Source: JAAZMA01 sp036720245 (GTDB lineage Bacteria; Bacillota; Clostridia; Tissierellales; Tepidimicrobiaceae). From it: a stretch of DNA of 24,152 nt. Under the pieces are notes generated by a model that was not told the origin of the DNA, did not search any database, and saw only the letters and a list, made by a program, of their open reading frames with translations. The stretch lies in NCBI GenBank assembly GCA_036720245.1, contig DAIMNI010000031.1, positions 1-24,152 of the forward strand, read 5' to 3'. The position numbers were made by a program, and so were the translations under genes. This document shows positions 1-8,660 of the stretch, piece by piece; positions within the stretch are counted from its first letter, which is position 1, and every line of letters starts with the position of its first letter.

Positions 1-2542
1 CTACCACAACTTTATCCTTATCCTTTAAATCTCCACTTATAATCATTCTCCCCATTTTTGTTTCTAAATTCTTTTCTAAAAACCTTTTTACTGGTCTTGC
101 ACCGTATTGAACTGAATAGGCTTTATTTAGGACTAGTTCTTTAGCCTCTTCTGTGAATTCAATTTCTATTTGTCTATCTTGTAATCTTTCTTCTATTTCA
201 TCTATTTGTAAATCAATTATTTTAAATATTTCTTCTCTTTGTAATGGTTTAAATAGTACTATTTCATCTAAACGATTTAGAAATTCAGGTCTAAAGGTTC
301 TTTTCATTTCATCCATAACTTTTTCTCGGGTACCTTCATCTATTTTCCCATCTTCTTTTAAGCCTTCTAATATATAATGGGAACCTATATTAGATGTCAT
401 TATAATTACAGTATTTTTAAAGTCCACTGTTCTACCTTGATTATCTGTAAGTCTACCATCGTCTAATACTTGAAGAAGTATATTAAATACATCGGGATGA
501 GCCTTTTCAATTTCATCAAATAATATTACAGAATAGGGTTTTCTCCTAACTGCTTCTGTTAATTGGCCTCCTTCATCATAGCCCACATACCCAGGGGGTG
601 CTCCTATAAGTCTTGACACAGAATATTTTTCCATATATTCACTCATATCAATTCTTATCATATTTCTTTCATCATCGAATAAGGTTTCAGTTAAAGATTT
701 GGCAAGTTCTGTTTTACCTACTCCAGTTGGTCCTAAAAATATAAAAGAACCTATTGGCCTATTTAATGGCTTTATTCCTGCTCTAGCTCTAATAACTGCA
801 TCTACCACAGCCTCTACTGCCTCATCCTGACCTATGACTCTTTTTTCCAAAATTTTATCTAAATTTAACAGCTTTTCCCTTTCTGTTTCTACTAGTTTAG
901 ATACGGGAATTCCTGTCCATTTAGAAACTACTTCGGCTATTTCTTCTTCTGTAACTTCCTCTTTTAGCATTCTGTCTTCTTGGTCTTTTGAATTGAGTTT
1001 TTCTAGTTTATTTTCTAATTCAGGTAATTTACCATATTTTAATTCAGATAGTTTTTCCAAATCATATTTTCTTTCTGCATCTTCTATTTCCCTTTTTGTT
1101 TTGTCTATTTCTTTTTTTATTTCTTTTAATGAGGATATTTCCCTCTTTTCTTCTTCCCATTTTGCTTTTTTAATATCATAATCTTCTTTTAAATGGGTTA
1201 ATTCTTTTTCTAGTTTTTCAAGGCGTATTTTAGAGCCTTCATCTGTTTCTTTTTTAAGTGCTGCCTTTTCTATTTCTAATTGTAATATTCTTCTTCTTAT
1301 TTCATCTAATTCAGCTGGCATACTATCTATTTCTGTTCTTATCATGGCAGAAGCTTCATCCATTAAATCTATGGCTTTATCTGGCAAATATCTATCGCTA
1401 ATATATCTATCAGAAAGAGTAGCGCAGGCAATAACTGCATTGTCGGAAATCCTAATTCCATGGTGAACTTCATATTTTTCCTTAATTCCTCTAAGAATAG
1501 ATATTGTATCTTCTACTGTAGGCTCGCCTACTAATACTTTTTGAAATCTTCTCTCTAAGGCTGCATCTTTTTCTATATATTTTCTATACTCATCTAAGGT
1601 AGTGGCTCCTATACATAGGATTTCACCTCGAGCTAACATTGGCTTTAATAGATTAGATGCATCCATAGAACCTTCTGTCCTACCTGCTCCTACTATATTG
1701 TGAATTTCATCTATAAACATTATTATTCTTCCATCAGATTCTTCTATTTCCTGTAATACTGCCTTTAATCTTTCTTCAAATTCTCCTCTATACTTTGCTC
1801 CTGCAATTAAGGCCCCCATATCTAAAGCAAATATGGTTTTATCCTTTAATCCTTCTGGCACATCTCCATTAATTATCCTTTGTGCCAAGCCTTCAACTAT
1901 GGCAGTTTTTCCTACACCTGGTTCACCTATAAGGACTGGATTATTTTTAGTTCTTCTGGATAAAATTCTAATAGTATTTCGTATTTCTTCATCTCTACCT
2001 ATGACTGGATCTAGTTTCCCTGCTCTTGCCTCCTCTGTTAAGTCCCTTCCAAATCTTTTTAATGCCTCATAAGTTGCTTCTGGATTATCAGAGGTAATAG
2101 TTTGACTTCCTCTAATGTTTTTAAGGGCTTCTAAAAAGCTTTGTAAGTTTATATTATATCTTTTAAAAATCTTCTCAGATGGGATTCCTCTTTCTTTAAG
2201 TAGTGATATATAAATATGCTCTACTCCTACATACTCATCCCCAAATTTTTTAGCCTCATCTTCTGCATTTAAAAGTATCTTAGTATATATTCTACTAGGG
2301 TATAGATTATTTCCACCAGATTGTTTAGGAAGATTATCCATTTCTTTTTCTACATCATTTTTAATTAATTCTACATTCTTTCCCATATAAGATAATACTC
2401 TTGGTATTAATCCTTCATCTTGATTTATTAATGCGGAATGAAGATGAATTTCCTCCAACTGAGGATTTCCATTTTTAATAGCTAATTCTTGAGAATTTTG
2501 AACTACCTCTAAACTTTTTTGTGTAAACTTATTTAAATCCAT
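1..2542 (-). CDS. clpB: ATP-dependent chaperone ClpB (3' end cut by window edge)
   Basis: ClpB is a cytoplasmic Hsp100 disaggregase that threads aggregated proteins through a hexameric ring, working with DnaK. About 847 codons are present from ATG at 2542 (GAGAGGTGATAA ribosome site upstream); the frame is still open at base 1. The family is about 860 residues, so only a short C-terminal tail is missing. In order: Clp N-domain (about 1-145), first AAA+ domain with Walker A GEPGVGKT at about 206-213, a charged coiled-coil middle domain (about 400-520) that distinguishes ClpB from ClpC, and second AAA+ domain with Walker A GPTGVGKT at about 604-611 and a GYVGYDEGG pore loop. It is monocistronic here, with its own promoter and a CtsR box. 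Identification is firm; the middle domain rules out ClpC, ClpE and ClpX. Confidence 0.96.
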   Translation of the reverse strand, partial: MDLNKFTQKSLEVVQNSQELAIKNGNPQLEEIHLHSALINQDEGLIPRVLSYMGKNVELIKNDVEKEMDNLPKQSGGNNLYPSRIYTKILLNAEDEAKKFGDEYVGVEHIYISLLKERGIPSEKIFKRYNINLQSFLEALKNIRGSQTITSDNPEATYEALKRFGRDLTEEARAGKLDPVIGRDEEIRNTIRILSRRTKNNPVLIGEPGVGKTAIVEGLAQRIINGDVPEGLKDKTIFALDMGALIAGAKYRGEFEERLKAVLQEIEESDGRIIMFIDEIHNIVGAGRTEGSMDASNLLKPMLARGEILCIGATTLDEYRKYIEKDAALERRFQKVLVGEPTVEDTISILRGIKEKYEVHHGIRISDNAVIACATLSDRYISDRYLPDKAIDLMDEASAMIRTEIDSMPAELDEIRRRILQLEIEKAALKKETDEGSKIRLEKLEKELTHLKEDYDIKKAKWEEEKREISSLKEIKKEIDKTKREIEDAERKYDLEKLSELKYGKLPELENKLEKLNSKDQEDRMLKEEVTEEEIAEVVSKWTGIPVSKLVETEREKLLNLDKILEKRVIGQDEAVEAVVDAVIRARAGIKPLNRPIGSFIFLGPTGVGKTELAKSLTETLFDDERNMIRIDMSEYMEKYSVSRLIGAPPGYVGYDEGGQLTEAVRRKPYSVILFDEIEKAHPDVFNILLQVLDDGRLTDNQGRTVDFKNTVIIMTSNIGSHYILEGLKEDGKIDEGTREKVMDEMKRTFRPEFLNRLDEIVLFKPLQREEIFKIIDLQIDEIEERLQDRQIEIEFTEEAKELVLNKAYSVQYGARPVKRFLEKNLETKMGRMIISGDLKDKDKVVV

Positions 2543-2596
2543 ATTTATCACCTCTCAATATAATTATTTCCATATATATTATTTCTATGTTTTGAT

Positions 2597-2613
2597 TTTG
2601 ACTTTCTTTGACC
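2597..2613 (-). promoter_or_regulatory. CtsR operator upstream of clpB
   Basis: On the minus strand the site reads GGTCAAAGAAAGTCAAA, two RGTCAAA heptamers separated by three bases. This matches the known CtsR consensus (RGTCAAA-NAN-RGTCAAA) at every specified base. It lies just downstream of the clpB -10 box and covers the expected transcription start, where a repressor would block initiation. A further partial TCAAAA half-site follows at 2591-2596. The ctsR gene itself is not in this window. Confidence 0.85.
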
Positions 2614-2621
2614 TTCAATTT

Positions 2622-2650
2622 ATTATAACCCTTTTTTTGGGGAAAAGCAA
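2622..2650 (-). promoter_or_regulatory. Probable sigma-A promoter of clpB
   Basis: On the minus strand, -35 TTGCTT (2650-2645), a 17-base spacer and a perfect -10 TATAAT (2627-2622) precede the CtsR box. The -35 is weak and overlaps the start of the pot-operon terminator hairpin. Confidence 0.6.
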
Positions 2651-2672
2651 GGGGATTTTAACGTCCCCTTGC
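2643..2672 (-). terminator. Intrinsic terminator of the pot operon
   Basis: A perfect 9-bp stem (GCAAGGGGA, 2647-2655, with TCCCCTTGC, 2664-2672) and 8-base loop lies directly after the potD stop. On the minus strand it is followed by TTTT, a short tract, so it may be leaky. Confidence 0.7.
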
Positions 2673-2677
2673 CATAT

Positions 2678-3721
2678 TTATCTCTGTGTTTTTATATCTA
2701 GCCAAAGTTCATCATATACTTTGATAATATCTTTTGGGTCTTTGAATATTTCTACATCTCCCATTTCTTCGTCTGTGGGATAGGCTATTTTGCTATTTAC
2801 TATGTGTTCTGGTAGCAGTTCTTTAGCTTTATAATTTGGTGTGGAATAGCCTATATATTCAGTATTTCTTGCAGCTATTTCTGGCCTAAGCATGAAATTA
2901 ATAAATTCTTCTGCTAGTTCCTTATTTTTGCTGGCCTTTGGTATTACCATAGAATCAAACCATAAATTCGACCCTTCCTTTGGAATGGCATAATCTAAGT
3001 TTTCATTTTCCCAAATAGCTGCTTCAGCATCCCCTGACCATACTACAGCTAGGGCTGCATCTTCTGCTATCATCATATCTTTTACTTCGTCTCCTACATA
3101 GGCATATACTAAGGGTTTCTGTTTTATTAATTCTTCCTTGGCTTCTTCCAATTCTTTTTCATCTCTAGTATTCATGGAATATCCTAGTTTTTTAAGTGCT
3201 ACTGCTATAGAATCTCTTTGACTATCTAACATAAGGATTTTCTTATTATATTTTTCATCCCAAAGTATATCCCAGCTATCTACCTTTTCATCTACCATAT
3301 TTTTATTATAAAGTATACCAACAGTTCCCCAAAGATAAGGAGCTGAATACTCGTTATTTGGATCATATTCAAGATCTAAAAATCTTTCTTCTATATTGTT
3401 TAAATTTGGGATATTATTTTTATCTAATTTTTCTAGCATATCTTCATCTATCATTCGTTCAATCATATAGTCTGAAGGAAATGCTACATCATAACTGGTT
3501 CCACCTTTTTTTAAGCTCACATACATATCCTCATTAGTTGCAAAAGTATTGTAATTTACTTTTACATTAAATTCTTTTTCAAAATCCTTTATAACTGAAG
3601 GCTCTATATACTCCCCCCAATTATATACATTAAGTGCAGGTTTTTTGTTTCCACAAGCAGTGGCTGATAATCCTAGAATTAAAATTATACCTATTATAAA
3701 TACTTTTTTTATGTTTTTCAT
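2678..3721 (-). CDS. potD: Spermidine/putrescine-binding lipoprotein PotD
   Basis: Extracytoplasmic substrate-binding protein of the polyamine ABC importer, 347 residues as expected for the family. A lysine-rich N-terminus and hydrophobic stretch end in ATAC at Cys23, a lipobox, so it should be lipid-anchored outside the membrane. The YNWGEY motif near the start, SDYMI, LDSQRDS, VWSGD and LWFDSMVIPK segments align with the polyamine-contacting aromatic and acidic positions known from E. coli PotD (Trp34, Asp168, Trp229, Trp255, Asp257). The ATG overlaps the potC stop in ATGA, so translation is coupled. It is the last gene of the operon. Substrate preference between spermidine and putrescine cannot be read from sequence alone. 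Confidence 0.93.
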   Translation of the reverse strand: MKNIKKVFIIGIILILGLSATACGNKKPALNVYNWGEYIEPSVIKDFEKEFNVKVNYNTFATNEDMYVSLKKGGTSYDVAFPSDYMIERMIDEDMLEKLDKNNIPNLNNIEERFLDLEYDPNNEYSAPYLWGTVGILYNKNMVDEKVDSWDILWDEKYNKKILMLDSQRDSIAVALKKLGYSMNTRDEKELEEAKEELIKQKPLVYAYVGDEVKDMMIAEDAALAVVWSGDAEAAIWENENLDYAIPKEGSNLWFDSMVIPKASKNKELAEEFINFMLRPEIAARNTEYIGYSTPNYKAKELLPEHIVNSKIAYPTDEEMGDVEIFKDPKDIIKVYDELWLDIKTQR

Positions 3722-4509
3722 ATAATATCGCCCCTTTCCCCAATTGATTTTGCCGATCTAGAATTTATTATTAAAAGTAATGCTAATAAAAACACAAACA
3801 TCAAAGTAGATAATGCATTTATTACAGGATTAATCCCACGTCTTGCCATGGAATATATGGTAATACTTAAATTGCTTACTCCTGCCCCTTGATTAAAGAA
3901 AGAAATTACAAAATCATCTATAGATAAAGTAAAAGCCATTAATGCACCTGTAACAATCCCTGGCATTATCTCGGGTATAACTACTTTTCTAATAGCATAA
4001 AAAGGTGTGGCACCTAAATCCATTGCCGCCTCTGCCAAATGTTTATTCATCTGTTTTAGTTTAGGTAATATTGATAATATTACATAGGGTATGGAAAAAG
4101 TTATATGAGATAGAAGCATAGTCATAAATCCAGGTTCTATTCTCATAAGCTTAAATAAAGTCATTAAGGATACCGCTGTAACAATATCTGGGTTTAATAC
4201 GGGTAAATAATTTAAATTTAATATTAACCTTTTTCTAAATCCTGGCATACCATATATGCCTATAGCTGCAAAGGTTCCAATTATAGTGGATATTATGGAA
4301 GATAGTGTTGCTACAATTATTGTGTAGTACAATGCCCTAAGTATTTCATCATTTCTAAATAGTTCTACATACCATTTAAAAGTAAACCCACTCCATACCC
4401 CTCGGGATTTGGAATTATTAAAGGAAAATACTATAAGAACTATTATTGGTGCATAAAGAAACAAAAATATTAAAAAGGTGTATACTTTTTTAAAGCCCTT
4501 CTCTACCAT
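3718..4509 (-). CDS. potC: Polyamine ABC transporter permease PotC
   Basis: Inner-membrane permease, 263 residues, with about six hydrophobic segments and the EAA loop (AEAAMDLGATPFYAIRKVV region) that docks on the ATPase. Position between potB and potD and similarity in length identify it as PotC. Its ATG overlaps the end of potB by 7 bases. Its ribosome site (GGAGGTGGAGG) is formed by the codons for the glycine-rich tail of PotB, a compact arrangement that ties its translation to potB. Confidence 0.93.
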   Translation of the reverse strand: MVEKGFKKVYTFLIFLFLYAPIIVLIVFSFNNSKSRGVWSGFTFKWYVELFRNDEILRALYYTIIVATLSSIISTIIGTFAAIGIYGMPGFRKRLILNLNYLPVLNPDIVTAVSLMTLFKLMRIEPGFMTMLLSHITFSIPYVILSILPKLKQMNKHLAEAAMDLGATPFYAIRKVVIPEIMPGIVTGALMAFTLSIDDFVISFFNQGAGVSNLSITIYSMARRGINPVINALSTLMFVFLLALLLIINSRSAKSIGERGDII

Positions 4510-5336
4510 AATCCTCCACCTCCCTCTTTATCCTTTTCAAATTTAGAGGTAAATGCCATAGATATTAATATAAATACCATCATAATAATAGAAATGGCAG
4601 AACCAAAATGCCAATCTCCAGTACCTAGGAATTGTTGTTCGATTAAATTTCCTATTAACATATATTGGCCTCCACCTAATAGTCTAGAGATTACAAAAGT
4701 GCTTACTGCCGGCATAAATACCATGGTAATTCCAGTAACTATGCCTGGAATACTCAATGGGAAAATGACTTTTGAAAACACTTCCCATTTACTGGCACCT
4801 AAATCTTCTGCAGCTTCTATTAGGGATTTATCTATTTTAATTAATACAGAATAAATAGGAAGTACCATAAAGGGTAAAAAATTATATACCATTCCAAGAA
4901 GCACTGCCCCATCATTGTAAATTAAGTTTAATGGACCAAATCCTAGTTTTGTAATAATATAATTTATAAATCCATTTTTTCCAAGCAATGTTAGCCATGC
5001 ATAGGTTCTAAGTAAAAAATTCATCCACATAGGTATAACGAATAATAATATCATTACATTTCTCTTTCTTATATTTTCCCTAGCTATAATCATGGCCATG
5101 GGATAACCCAGTATAAGGCAAATCGCTGTAGATTTTAATGCTAAATCAATAGATCTCCATAGTACATCTAAATATCTTGGGTCTAAAAATCTTTTAAAAT
5201 TAGCTAAAGTCAAATTCATATTTTTAATATCTAGCTCACTTGCTGTAAGTGAATAAAGTAATATTAATCCTAAGGGAACTACTATGAAGATTATTATCCA
5301 TACAATATAGGGATAAGCCCCCCATTTCATTTTCAT
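4503..5336 (-). CDS. potB: Polyamine ABC transporter permease PotB
   Basis: Inner-membrane permease partner of PotC, 277 residues with about six membrane segments and an EAA loop (IEAAEDLGASKWEVFSKVI region). The start ATG overlaps the potA stop (ATGA), preceded by AAAGGTGGTGAG. The extreme C-terminus GGGGLW is unusual and probably reflects the potC ribosome binding site encoded underneath rather than protein function. Confidence 0.93.
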   Translation of the reverse strand: MKMKWGAYPYIVWIIIFIVVPLGLILLYSLTASELDIKNMNLTLANFKRFLDPRYLDVLWRSIDLALKSTAICLILGYPMAMIIARENIRKRNVMILLFVIPMWMNFLLRTYAWLTLLGKNGFINYIITKLGFGPLNLIYNDGAVLLGMVYNFLPFMVLPIYSVLIKIDKSLIEAAEDLGASKWEVFSKVIFPLSIPGIVTGITMVFMPAVSTFVISRLLGGGQYMLIGNLIEQQFLGTGDWHFGSAISIIMMVFILISMAFTSKFEKDKEGGGGLW

Positions 5337-6382
5337 TCACTCACCACCTTTTTCATAATATGAATATTTTCAGGGATTACATTCATACCTATTTCTGTAC
5401 CTACTGGTCTCATTATGGTGCTATGAATCATCCATTCTATATCCTTATCTTGAACCATTATTTCATAATGAACTCCTTTAAAAGTAACAGATTTCACAAT
5501 ACCTGTAATCATACCTTCCTCTTTTGTAGTTATTTCCAAATCTTCTGGTCTGATTACCACATCTACCTTTTCATTTTTATCAAATCCACTATCTACACAA
5601 TCGAAAACTCTTCCAGCAAATTCTACTATAAAATCCTTATACATAATTCCATCTATAATATTGCTTTCCCCTATAAACCTAGCCACAAAGGCATTGTTAG
5701 GCTCATTATATATATCTACTGGCGTGCCAATTTGCTGTATGATTCCCTTATCCATAACTACCACCGTATCTGACATAGTAAGAGCTTCTTCCTGATCATG
5801 AGTTACATATATAAAGGTAATACCTACTCTTTTTTGCATGTTTTTTAATTCTATTTGCATTTCTTTTCTAAGTTTTAAATCCAATGCTCCTAAGGGTTCA
5901 TCTAATAATAATACTTTAGGTTCATTTACCAAGGCTCTGGCAATAGCCACTCTTTGCTGCTGCCCCCCAGATAGTGAATCTATGGTTCTATTTTCAAAGC
6001 CTTTAAGATTTACTAATCTTAACATATCTTGAACCTTTGCTTTTATTTCATCTTTGGGAATCTTTTTTATTTTTAGGCCAAAGGCTATATTATCAAAGAC
6101 ATCCATATGGGGAAATAGGGCATATTTTTGAAATACAGTGTTTATCTGCCTTTCATAGGGAGGCATATTAGTAATATCTTTTCCTTCAAATATGACCTTT
6201 CCCTCTGTCGGCTGTTCAAATCCTCCAATTATTCTAAGAGTTGTGGTTTTCCCACATCCACTAGGACCTAATAAGGTTAAGAATTCATTTTTCCTAATAT
6301 AAAGATTAATATCGTCTAAAACTAGATTATCACCATATCTTTTAGATATATTTTTTAAGTCTATAGTATGATTTTTTTCCAT
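5333..6382 (-). CDS. potA: Polyamine ABC transporter ATPase PotA
   Basis: Cytoplasmic ATPase that powers the PotBC importer, 349 residues. Walker A GPSGCGKT (39-46), Q-loop FQKYALFPH (84-92), signature LSGGQ (137-141), Walker B LLLDE (158-162) and switch His195 in THDQEEA are all intact. The C-terminal part (about 240-349) is a TOBE-type regulatory domain, as usual in PotA/MalK-like ATPases. It starts 22 bases after the regulator gene and overlaps potB by 4 bases. Confidence 0.95.
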   Translation of the reverse strand: MEKNHTIDLKNISKRYGDNLVLDDINLYIRKNEFLTLLGPSGCGKTTTLRIIGGFEQPTEGKVIFEGKDITNMPPYERQINTVFQKYALFPHMDVFDNIAFGLKIKKIPKDEIKAKVQDMLRLVNLKGFENRTIDSLSGGQQQRVAIARALVNEPKVLLLDEPLGALDLKLRKEMQIELKNMQKRVGITFIYVTHDQEEALTMSDTVVVMDKGIIQQIGTPVDIYNEPNNAFVARFIGESNIIDGIMYKDFIVEFAGRVFDCVDSGFDKNEKVDVVIRPEDLEITTKEEGMITGIVKSVTFKGVHYEIMVQDKDIEWMIHSTIMRPVGTEIGMNVIPENIHIMKKVVSE

Positions 6383-6404
6383 AACTTAACCCCCTTAAAT
6401 CTAT

Positions 6405-6997
6405 TTAAAAACTTGGTGGTGAACTTACCCATAATACAGTGGCTTTGCTTTTCCCAGCATTGGAAATATAGTGATTAGCATCGGCTTTATAATAAAAACT
6501 TTCTCCTTTTCTTACCTTATGCTTTTCACTGCCTATATGGATAAATATCATTCCTGATATTACATGTCCAAACTCTTCTCCCTCATGGGGAGAATCCTCC
6601 TTGGTTCTACCTTCAGCTTCCAATTCCATAAGTATTGGTTCCATAATATTTTTTTGTGCATTTGGAATAATCCACTGAAGCACATATTTATAATCCTCAT
6701 TTTCTGATACAAAAGCATCGTCTTTTGAAAAGACAATTTTATCGTCTTCTATTTCATTAAAAAAATCCTTTAAATTAGTCCCTAGCCCTTCTAAAATATC
6801 TGATAATGTTGCAATAGATGGTGAGGTCAAATCCCTTTCTAATTGTGAAATAAAGCCTTTAGTTAATTCACATCTATCTNNNNNNNNNNTTCCAACTGAG
6901 ATATAAATCCTTTGGAAAGTTCTGCTCTGTCTGCTAATTCTTCTTGAGTTAAAGAATTTTGAACTCTAAGTCTTTTAATCTTTTCACCTATTTCCAT
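6405..6997 (-). CDS. XRE-family regulator with C-terminal cupin (broken by assembly gap)
   Basis: Probable transcriptional regulator of the pot operon. The N-terminus starts best at ATG 6997 (GGGGG six bases upstream; the in-frame ATG at 7003 is too close to it) and encodes an XRE helix-turn-helix (QEELADRAELSKGFISQLE). The C-terminal half is a cupin (PHEGEEFGHVISG, then VRKGESFYYKADANH), a fold that often senses a small ligand. Proteins of this plan next to potABCD are common in Firmicutes, and the ligand may be a polyamine. A 10-N gap interrupts the HTH at 6880-6889, and the HTH recurs on the other side with different codons (DRCELTKGFISQLE). A gap-free reading would give about 180 residues, the usual family size. 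A pair of tandem paralogues hidden by the gap is also possible. Confidence 0.82.
6880..6889. other. Assembly gap (10 N) inside the XRE-cupin gene
   Basis: Ten N of conventional length. Flanks encode nearly the same 14-residue HTH segment (6890-6931 and 6837-6878) with different codon choices, and the two sides are in different frames across the gap. True gap length is unknown. Confidence 0.97.
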
Positions 6998-7011
6998 ATT
7001 CATCCCCCAGT

Positions 7012-7066
7012 AACTATATATTAAACTATATACTTAATATTACTAAACTTTAAAACTAACTATATT
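7012..7066. promoter_or_regulatory. AACTATAT repeats, candidate operator of the pot regulator
   Basis: Three same-strand copies of AACTATAT(A/T) at 7012-7020, 7024-7032 and 7058-7066. The first two are 12 bases apart and the third sits at the expected transcription start. They lie between the promoter and the XRE-cupin gene, as expected for autoregulation. No database motif was recognised. Confidence 0.4.
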
Positions 7067-7096
7067 ATTATAAGCAAAATTAACATAGAATGTCAA
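7067..7096 (-). promoter_or_regulatory. Sigma-A promoter of the XRE-cupin/pot operon
   Basis: On the minus strand a perfect -35 TTGACA (7096-7091), an 18-base spacer and a perfect -10 TATAAT (7072-7067). The leader to the regulator ATG is about 60 bases. Confidence 0.8.
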
Positions 7097-7201
7097 TACT
7101 TTTTTATAAAATATTTATCCCTTATATCCTTTGAAATATACAAGATTGTGGGCAACTAGCCTTCTTTACTAGTTTAATATATAAATCTTTTTACTTAATA
7201 A

Positions 7202-7229
7202 AAAAAACCAGTTATTAAACTGGTTTTTT
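7202..7229 (-). terminator. Terminator of the TetR/radical SAM operon
   Basis: AAAAAACCAGTT pairs with AACTGGTTTTTT across an ATTA loop. On the minus strand it sits just after the radical SAM stop and runs into T residues. The symmetrical A/T flanks would let it work in both directions. Confidence 0.85.
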
Positions 7230-7262
7230 GAAAATTGTTTTACTATTTAAAGCTTTTCCATA

Positions 7263-8642
7263 TTATTTATATATGGCATCAGCATATTTCTTCTCTTTAT
7301 TTTCTAATTTTTCTTCCCATACTTTATCGGCAGTTTCAGCCCATGCTTTGGCAGCTCCTTTTGTTTTTGCTGTTAAGTCCCTTACATCCTCTTTGTCGAT
7401 TGGTTGAGTAGAATGTGCCCCAGATTTATCTACCATTTCCTCTATTTTTTCTGGATTATCTAATACTGGGCATGGTCTTAGATGATTTTCATTAAATGGT
7501 TGATTTTCTTTATATTGCATAAATATTGGAGATTGTAATGCTTCAATTAAACTTACATCTTTAATGTTTACATTGGAATAGTGAACAAAGGCACAAGGCT
7601 CTACATCTCCATTAGCATTAATATGAAGATACCTTCTTCCACCAGCTATACATCCATGAACATATTCTCCATCATTCCAGAAGTCTAATAAGAATATTGG
7701 CTTCTTACTTCTTAAATCCTTTAATCGATAATACATATATTCTCTTTGTTCTGATGATGCAAGTAAATCTGTAACAGCATCTTTTCCTATTGGCATATAG
7801 GTGAAATACCAACCAAAGGTGCAGCCCTTCTCTACTAAGAAATCTATATATTCATCTGTAGCCACACTATCTGTGTTATATTTATGATAGCAAGTTGAGA
7901 AGCCAAAGATTACTCCCTCTTTCTTTAGTAAATCCATAGCTTTCATTACTTTTTCATAGGTTCCGTCTCCCCTTCTCATATCTGTAGCATCTCCAGGTCC
8001 TTCTACAGATATGGCTAAACCAAAGTTTCCTAATTCTCCTAGTTTTTTAGCAAAAGCTTCATCTACTAATGTTGCATTAGTAAAAGATAAGAAAGCACAA
8101 TCACTATGTTCTTCTGCTAATCTTATTAAATCATTTTTTCTCACAAGTGGTTCTCCACCAGAGAATATATACATGTAGACTCCAATTTCTTTGCCTTCGC
8201 AAATTATTCTATCTAGCAAATCATAGCTTAATGAATCTGTTTTATCATATTCTGCTGCCCAACATCCAGTACATTTCAAATTACAAGCTGAAGTTGGGTC
8301 CACAAGTATTGCCCAAGGTACATTGCAATTATATTTCTCCTTTGCCTTATCTTGAATTGGTATTCCTACTATACCAGAGTTCACCATATAGTTTATCAAA
8401 AATTTTTGTCTAGATGCAGGTGAAAGCTCATCGAAAAATCTTTCCATAAGTTTATACCAATTGCTATCATGATCCGCTATAATTTGTTGAAATTTACGAT
8501 AAAATCCCTTGTGGTTTTCTCTGGTAATCAATTTTTCTGACCAATCTAACAGCTTTGGCAAATTGCCCATGGGATCCTTTTCAACATATTTTAATCCCTC
8601 ATTCATCATTGCAGTACTAATCAATTGTTTTACCTTTGCCAC
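7263..8642 (-). CDS. Radical SAM protein with SPASM-like C-terminal cysteines
   Basis: Radical SAM enzyme of unknown substrate, 459 residues, cytoplasmic. The cluster motif CNLKCTGCW gives Cys120, Cys124 and Cys127, followed by GGEP at 162-165 (SAM binding). Further cysteines Cys331, Cys350 (NGDVEPC) and Cys391 resemble a SPASM/twitch auxiliary cluster region. An N-terminal helical extension of about 110 residues precedes the barrel and the C-terminus is lysine-rich and helical. Start is GTG at 8642 with GGGAGGGG upstream. The TetR gene ends 18 bases before it, so the two form an operon; no small peptide substrate gene was found beside it. SPASM proteins modify peptides or proteins or act as anaerobic maturases, but the substrate here cannot be assigned. 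Confidence 0.85.
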   Translation of the reverse strand: MAKVKQLISTAMMNEGLKYVEKDPMGNLPKLLDWSEKLITRENHKGFYRKFQQIIADHDSNWYKLMERFFDELSPASRQKFLINYMVNSGIVGIPIQDKAKEKYNCNVPWAILVDPTSACNLKCTGCWAAEYDKTDSLSYDLLDRIICEGKEIGVYMYIFSGGEPLVRKNDLIRLAEEHSDCAFLSFTNATLVDEAFAKKLGELGNFGLAISVEGPGDATDMRRGDGTYEKVMKAMDLLKKEGVIFGFSTCYHKYNTDSVATDEYIDFLVEKGCTFGWYFTYMPIGKDAVTDLLASSEQREYMYYRLKDLRSKKPIFLLDFWNDGEYVHGCIAGGRRYLHINANGDVEPCAFVHYSNVNIKDVSLIEALQSPIFMQYKENQPFNENHLRPCPVLDNPEKIEEMVDKSGAHSTQPIDKEDVRDLTAKTKGAAKAWAETADKVWEEKLENKEKKYADAIYK

Positions 8643-8660
8643 TATAAACCCCTCCCTAAA

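Noticed and set aside
153..2072. Several open plus-strand frames across clpB
   Set aside because: They are antisense shadows of a fully recognisable ClpB.
5360..5773. Open plus-strand frame of 137 codons opposite potA
   Set aside because: potA on the other strand has every ABC motif intact; this frame has no ribosome site or recognisable protein.
7154..7174. Short hairpin AACTAG...CTAGTT between the pot and radical SAM operons
   Set aside because: Only 6 bp with a 9-base loop and no T-run; the strong terminator is at 7202-7229.
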